Positions 59,616-64,000 of a stretch of DNA of 64,000 nt are shown here, in pieces; within the stretch, counting starts at the first letter, position 1; each line of letters starts with the position of its first letter. The notes under the pieces were generated by a model. That model worked only from the letters and a program-made list of their open reading frames with translations, was not told the DNA's origin and ran no database searches. Source of the DNA: Mytilus edulis (lineage: Eukaryota; Mollusca; Bivalvia; Mytilida; Mytilidae); contig NC_092349.1 of assembly GCF_963676685.1 (NCBI RefSeq), positions 61,889,881 to 61,953,880 of the forward strand, in the 5' to 3' direction. The position numbers were made by a program, and so were the translations under genes.

Positions 59616-60257
59616 GTATGTATATATATTAATTAAATTTTAATATATTAAATTTAACAAAAAAATCAATTTTTCAACGAATTCTTATCTTACAAGTTTG
59701 TTTATACGGTGTATTTATGAAACCAACATTCCTATCATTTATATGATTTAGTCATTTAGTAAGATGAATCGTCAACTTAAAATGCTTATGAAAAAAATGC
59801 TACATACAGTTATCTTATTTATAATAAAAAAATATTTTAAGAACTTGTTACTATGTATGCAACATATTGATGATTACTAGCAATCAATTGATACGTTTTC
59901 TATCAATTTTGGGATTTTTTGTCTGTATAAACCTGAAATAGTTGTTTTTAAAATGTATCACATATGTATATACTTGTATATATATATAGTAAACACATCT
60001 ACTTTCATTCCGATGTTCTTCCTTTTATTTATATTTATACTAAGAAGAGCGTAGTGTTCCATAGTTCAATATATTAAAGTAAATACTGAGTAGGCAAACA
60101 CATATTGAACTTTATACATAAGTACATAACTAAAGTGTCTCTTTATTTACTCTGACTCTATAAACATAGTCTCGCTCCAAGTCTTATTAATTCCATTACT
60201 ATATGTTCTCGAATTTTCAAAATAAAAAAGCACGTTACTATATGGTCACTTTTTCAG

Positions 60258-60436
60258 GCATAACTCAAACAGACCACCGTCGTCTTATGAAAGGAAAGCT
60301 TGACATTGCATTAACTTGCAATCTATGCAAGAACACAACAGAAAATGCTCCTGTTGAATCCACCAGATTAGAGAAAGACAGTGAGCAACGTTCCACACTG
60401 ACGGGAAATGATATGATAACTTCAATATCTCCTTGA
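60258..60436 (+). CDS. PHD-finger protein, second exon up to a premature stop
   Basis: Acceptor TTTTTCAG. Reads GITQTDHRRLMKGKLDIALT and CNLC, which supplies the last zinc-binding cysteine pair of the PHD finger, then a polar stretch ending in TGA at 60434-60436. A second open frame begins within the overlap and runs on, so the stop reflects a frameshift in this allele or assembly, or the gene is decayed. Confidence 0.75.
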
Positions 60437-60830
60437 TAAGCAGAAAATCAAACTCTGTAAATTCCACATTCACAGAAGTACCTTCAGTTACGAGCAATCC
60501 AACCAATCTTCCCAATGCATCCCCAGTTAATACACCACACAGAAATGGTTTATCAAGAGTGCCAAGACGTATTCTGCCGCCATTGTCACCTCACGGGACA
60601 TTTAACGTTGCAAGTTTGGCACCAGAACAGGCATCAATATCAAACACAGTTGAAAACAGTTCAACAAACAATGCAACTCCAGCGTCACCAAGTTACACTC
60701 CTAGTCGAAATGGCTTTCCTCGAGTGCCAATGCGTATTTTGTCGCCATTGTCACCTAACAGGACATATAACGTTGTTAGTGTGGCACCAGAACAGTCATT
60801 AATGGAGCCACCAACATATCATTCTTCTGG
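60433..60830 (+). pseudogene. continuation of the PHD-finger gene in another frame
   Basis: Open over about 130 codons. Contains a 165-bp tandem duplication: NGLSRVPRRILPPLSPHGTF and NGFPRVPMRILSPLSPNRTY, each followed by NVxSxAPEQ. The frame is closed upstream at 60409-60411, so it overlaps the previous frame by only about 25 nt. A donor-like CTG/GTATAT at 60831 may end the exon; no further exon was identified. The Pro/Ser-rich repeat looks like a disordered linker. Confidence 0.55.
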
Positions 60831-60964
60831 TATATAACTGAATGTTTTCATTAATATGTGCCATTTGATCTAGATAAGCAAAAAGCGAGGGCAACGCTTT
60901 TGTCTGGGACTGCATCACCTTGAATACACATAGCATATATCAGTGACCAGGAAAAAATGAATGT

Positions 60965-61715
60965 AGGACAGAAAGTCAAAGAACAAAAAAAGTCACAGGA
61001 CAAAAAGTCACAAATAATTTGGAGACATTTGTTACCAAGAGTTCCAAATGGTGAAGTTGAAATCATCCCTTCGTAAATTTTACGGACGCCATCATGAGTT
61101 GGTTGACCGTTATGGAATAACCGTTTCACAAATGATATCGGATATGTTCCTTACGTCGTAACTACAATCCCCTTCCCTTTCATGAATGTGACCTACCGAA
61201 TTAGACTATTTACCGGATTTGTAAGCACATAAGCAACACGACGGGTGCCACATGTGGAGCAGGATCTACTTACCCCTCCGGAGCACCTGAGATCACCCCT
61301 AGTTTTTGGTGGGGTTCGTGTTGTTTATTCTTTAGTTTTCTGTGTTGTGTCGTGTGTGCTGTTGTTTTTCTGTTTGTCTTTTTCGTTTTTAGCCATGGCG
61401 TTGTCAGTTTGTTTTAGATTTATGAGTTTGACTGTCCCTTTGGTATCTTTCATCCCTCTTTTGTTTGAATATATAAGAGAAATTTCTTGCAATGTTTTCT
61501 TTTTATAACATTTTCATTTACATGCATATCAATTTAAACAGTTTAGGTATATTAGCCTTGAGACATTAACATTTATAAGATTTTAAGCATAAACAACTTT
61601 TTTATAAAAGTAAAACACATTTTTTGTAATATCAAGTGTTTTCTTATTTATGTCACGGAACTAACTTGTGACTTTTTGTCAAATGACTTTCTGTCCTATA
61701 ATTTGTTCCATTTGT
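60965..61715. mobile_element. dispersed repeat copy flanked by ~45-bp inverted repeats
   Basis: At 60970-61020 AAGTCACAGGACAAAAAGTC and GTCACAAATAATTT are mirrored at 61665-61712 by CTTGTGACTTTTTGTCAAAT and GACTTTCTGTCCT. Between them lies the second copy (61126-61460) of the 335-bp repeat found in the BEL element, here with longer upstream sequence (GACGCCATCATGAGTTGGTT). Confidence 0.6.
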
Positions 61716-61809
61716 CATCTATTTAAAAAAAAAAATGTTATTTTTTTTCTCATCGTAATTATTATATAAAATTTCTTTTTATGAACCATTTCCATAAATA
61801 TATTCATTG

Positions 61810-61915
61810 GTGTGCCGATTATGTATAGGTAATGTGCCGAGTTTGTATAGGCCGAGTTTCTACTATGCCGAGTTTAACATGTCCCGAGTTTGTAGTGTGC
61901 CGAGATTTCCTGTAT
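61810..61915. repeat. degenerate short tandem repeat around TGCCGAGTTT
   Basis: Six spaced copies of GTGCCGAGTTTGTA-like units, about 15-20 bp apart (GTGCCGATT, GTGCCGAGTTTGTATAGG, GGCCGAGTTTCTA, ATGCCGAGTTTAAC, TCCCGAGTTTGTAG, GTGCCGAGATTT). Confidence 0.75.
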
Positions 61916-61919
61916 TCCC

Positions 61920-63485
61920 TTGGTTAGCCTTGTATGTTTTTTTTTAATTCAAGATTATTTATATACTTTGAAAGTTAGTGTGGCGTCCATTTTCACTGAA
62001 CTACTTCATATTTTTGTTAAGCGGTCAGTTTAAACCCGCCTCCGGATGCATGATTTTCAGGTTTTATTAAAAACCAATTGGTGGCTTTAGACTGTTTACT
62101 ATTCTTTTACGGATTATTGTGATCCAAAAAATAAGAAACATGTCAGGAAAAGGATAAATCGGGTAAACATTATAATAAACTTATTCATAAACCATTTGCC
62201 ATATGTTAACCTTTAGATATATAATTGATATTCACCTCGTTTTAAAATCTAACCTATTTATTTGTTTACTTTTTTTGTCTATTTGTGTAATACTTAGATC
62301 AATGAATATGAATGGAATTTATGATATAACGGCCAGATGTAAATTTTTATGTTAAAACAATTTAGATATATGTACATATTGTACTAATACAAGAGAAACA
62401 TATTTAGTCGAATCAGAACAAATCTAGAAACGAAAATAATCTGGACAGTCGTCTTGAAAATAGAATCAAGTTTCAAGCGGTAACAATATATTTGTGTTAA
62501 AATAGGAAAAACAACGATTGTATCCGGGGCATAATATGATTTCTTTTTTTGATATGTACAAATAGATTGGTTATTCAATGGTTTGTGTGTTTTGAACTGT
62601 CAGCAATATAATACGTCCCCTTTTTGCCACCTTCCACCTTTTTTTCAGAATAACTTGGCCGTTACATATGGTCTTGGTTTATTTTCTAAGTTATGCCATT
62701 TTGAGCCTTCAGAAGCTTATTTTACAGTCTATAATTTACTCATCATTAAATTCGGTGTTGTAAAACACTATTTCTAACATCCAATTAAATCTATTGTGGT
62801 TATTGTCTCATGAGTAATTATACCAGATCTCCAAATTTAAATTTTTTTTCAATCGCCTATAGTTGCATCTGCTACAGATAAATCGAATTAATAAAATCAG
62901 GATACTATTTTACTTCATTGAAACGGAGGACAATATTAGAGGCGAATTCATGTTATTCTAATATTTATCAGAACTGATTGGTAGTATAAATACAGAGCAT
63001 TCATGTCAGCTTAAAAATATATTTTCAAAATGAAATATTCTTTGAGGCTTATAGTTTCACAAAATAGATTATCAACTAAAAAAACCTAGCCATTAACAAT
63101 GATTTATATATATACTTTATTTTCTAGCACCAATTCAATACCACTGACGGTAGACTGTAAGTCGCCGACGGTTTCATCACCTCGTGATCAGTGGTCGGTG
63201 ATTCGGTACTGACATTATTTATTATAAACTTTATTTAAACTTACAGTTTCATAGATAAATAATTTTGTTTGAAATTATGGCCCACAGGCAATGAATATGT
63301 TTTGAACTTAAGTCCTTTTAGTAGATTAGTTCGAAATTTACTGAGTATTAAAATACATTCCATTGATTTTAATTCTTAAGGCTTGAGCGTTCTGATGATA
63401 TTTATTAAAAAAACGGACGTACGAATTTTTTTTTTTTTTATTTCGTCTACAATATTTTAATTTCTAGCGATACATTCAATCTAAT
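61920..63485. other. intergenic, nothing recognised
   Basis: AT-rich non-coding sequence. A short GC-richer tract lies at 63135-63210. Open frames are short and without resemblance. Confidence 0.5.
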
Positions 63486-63487
63486 TG

Positions 63488-63950
63488 TTAAGGGGTCAGC
63501 TGAAGCCCGCCTCCAGGTTTTGTAATTACACCCTGTGTCGAAAAACCTTGGTTTCCTTGGGCTGTTTTTGCTCTATGATCAGGTTGTTTTTCCTTTGACA
63601 CATTCCTTGTTTCCATTTTTAATTTCGTTAATTGTTATTGCCATAGAACATGATTTAAGTATCTTTGATATGTCTACAATTGTTTATTTTCTGAGATACT
63701 GTATTGATTTGATTTCAAAAATCGTGATGTTTAAAATCTTTGTAGATAGATATTGCACTTAGGGGGTTTTATTTTTAGTTTACTATCTATAAAGCAGTGA
63801 TATTGATAAAGGTCAATAGCACTCAGAAAATTTGTTATCTGCATATTGCTATTATTTCATGTATTAGATTTTTAAAATTGTTTTAAAGCTCGATAAATAA
63901 TCCGTTGGATTGTTTTAATAACAATAAAGGTTTTCTCATACATTAACAGA
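63488..63950 (+). repeat. dispersed 'GGGGTCAGCTGAAG' repeat, second copy
   Basis: AAGGGGTCAGCTGAAGCCCG, GTGTCGAAAAACCTTGG, TCAGGTTGTTTTTCCTTTGA, TTCCTTGTTTCCATTTTTAA and GTTTAAAATCTTTGTAGATA match the 57965 copy in order. Confidence 0.75.
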
Positions 63951-64000
63951 TACTGACACGAAATGTATATTCATTGCGCTCATAACTCAATATTTTCTAA

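Noticed and set aside
63130..63210. GC-richer tract with GTCGCCGACGG and GTGATCAGTGGTCGGTGATT, considered as an RNA gene
   Set aside because: No cloverleaf, no A/B box pair and no stable hairpin that I could recognise.

Overview
The window reads as AT-rich nuclear DNA from a bivalve mollusc, most likely a mytilid mussel. The reasons are a long intron-containing polycystin gene, a BEL/Pao retrotransposon, Penelope-like reverse transcriptase relics, and several dispersed repeat families that I associate with mussel and oyster genomes. The taxon is an inference; no rRNA, tRNA or other marker gene was seen. There is no operon structure and no CRISPR array.

Layout. Positions 1-2640: relic of a Penelope-like element (plus strand) with its 3' tail, part of which is present twice. 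3120-15011: the one convincing host gene of size, the 3' part of a polycystin-1-family gene. Its ten exons join in one open frame of 1232 residues: end of the extracellular GAIN-like region, GPS region, first membrane span, PLAT domain, a further ten spans, the polycystin (TOP) domain and the cation-channel module. The 5' end lies outside the window. 15012-18765: non-coding, with dispersed repeats.

18766-35680: a dead 16.9-kb BEL/Pao LTR retrotransposon with matching flanks (AATAC, extendable to ATAAATAC). It has been invaded by a 335-bp truncated dispersed repeat, a 7.1-kb foldback element with about 1.2-kb inverted arms full of minisatellite, and a 1.8-kb element built of three roughly 0.5-kb units. 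Gag, protease, reverse transcriptase, RNase H and integrase are all recognisable and all broken.

36561-51532: three direct tandem copies of a roughly 4.4-kb unit with no convincing genes. Each unit holds two older diverged sub-copies. Copy 1 carries a private 2.06-kb inverted-repeat element, and copies 1 and 2 carry a 0.44-kb MITE that copy 3 lacks, so empty and filled sites can be compared inside the window. The unit junctions fall inside a Penelope-like 3'-tail repeat. 51480-57700: more Penelope-like fragments on the minus strand, a 21-bp tandem repeat and a possible hAT-like element. 59510-60840: a small PHD-finger gene in two or more exons, broken by a frameshift and carrying an internal 165-bp duplication. 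60850-64000: dispersed repeats and unassigned sequence.

The host genes do not form a pathway. The polycystin is a membrane channel/receptor-type protein; the PHD-finger protein resembles lineage-expanded mollusc zinc-finger proteins. Most of the window is layered transposon history. The most unusual local signals are a run of six consecutive consensus 5' splice sites at one polycystin exon end, the foldback element, and the young tandem triplication.
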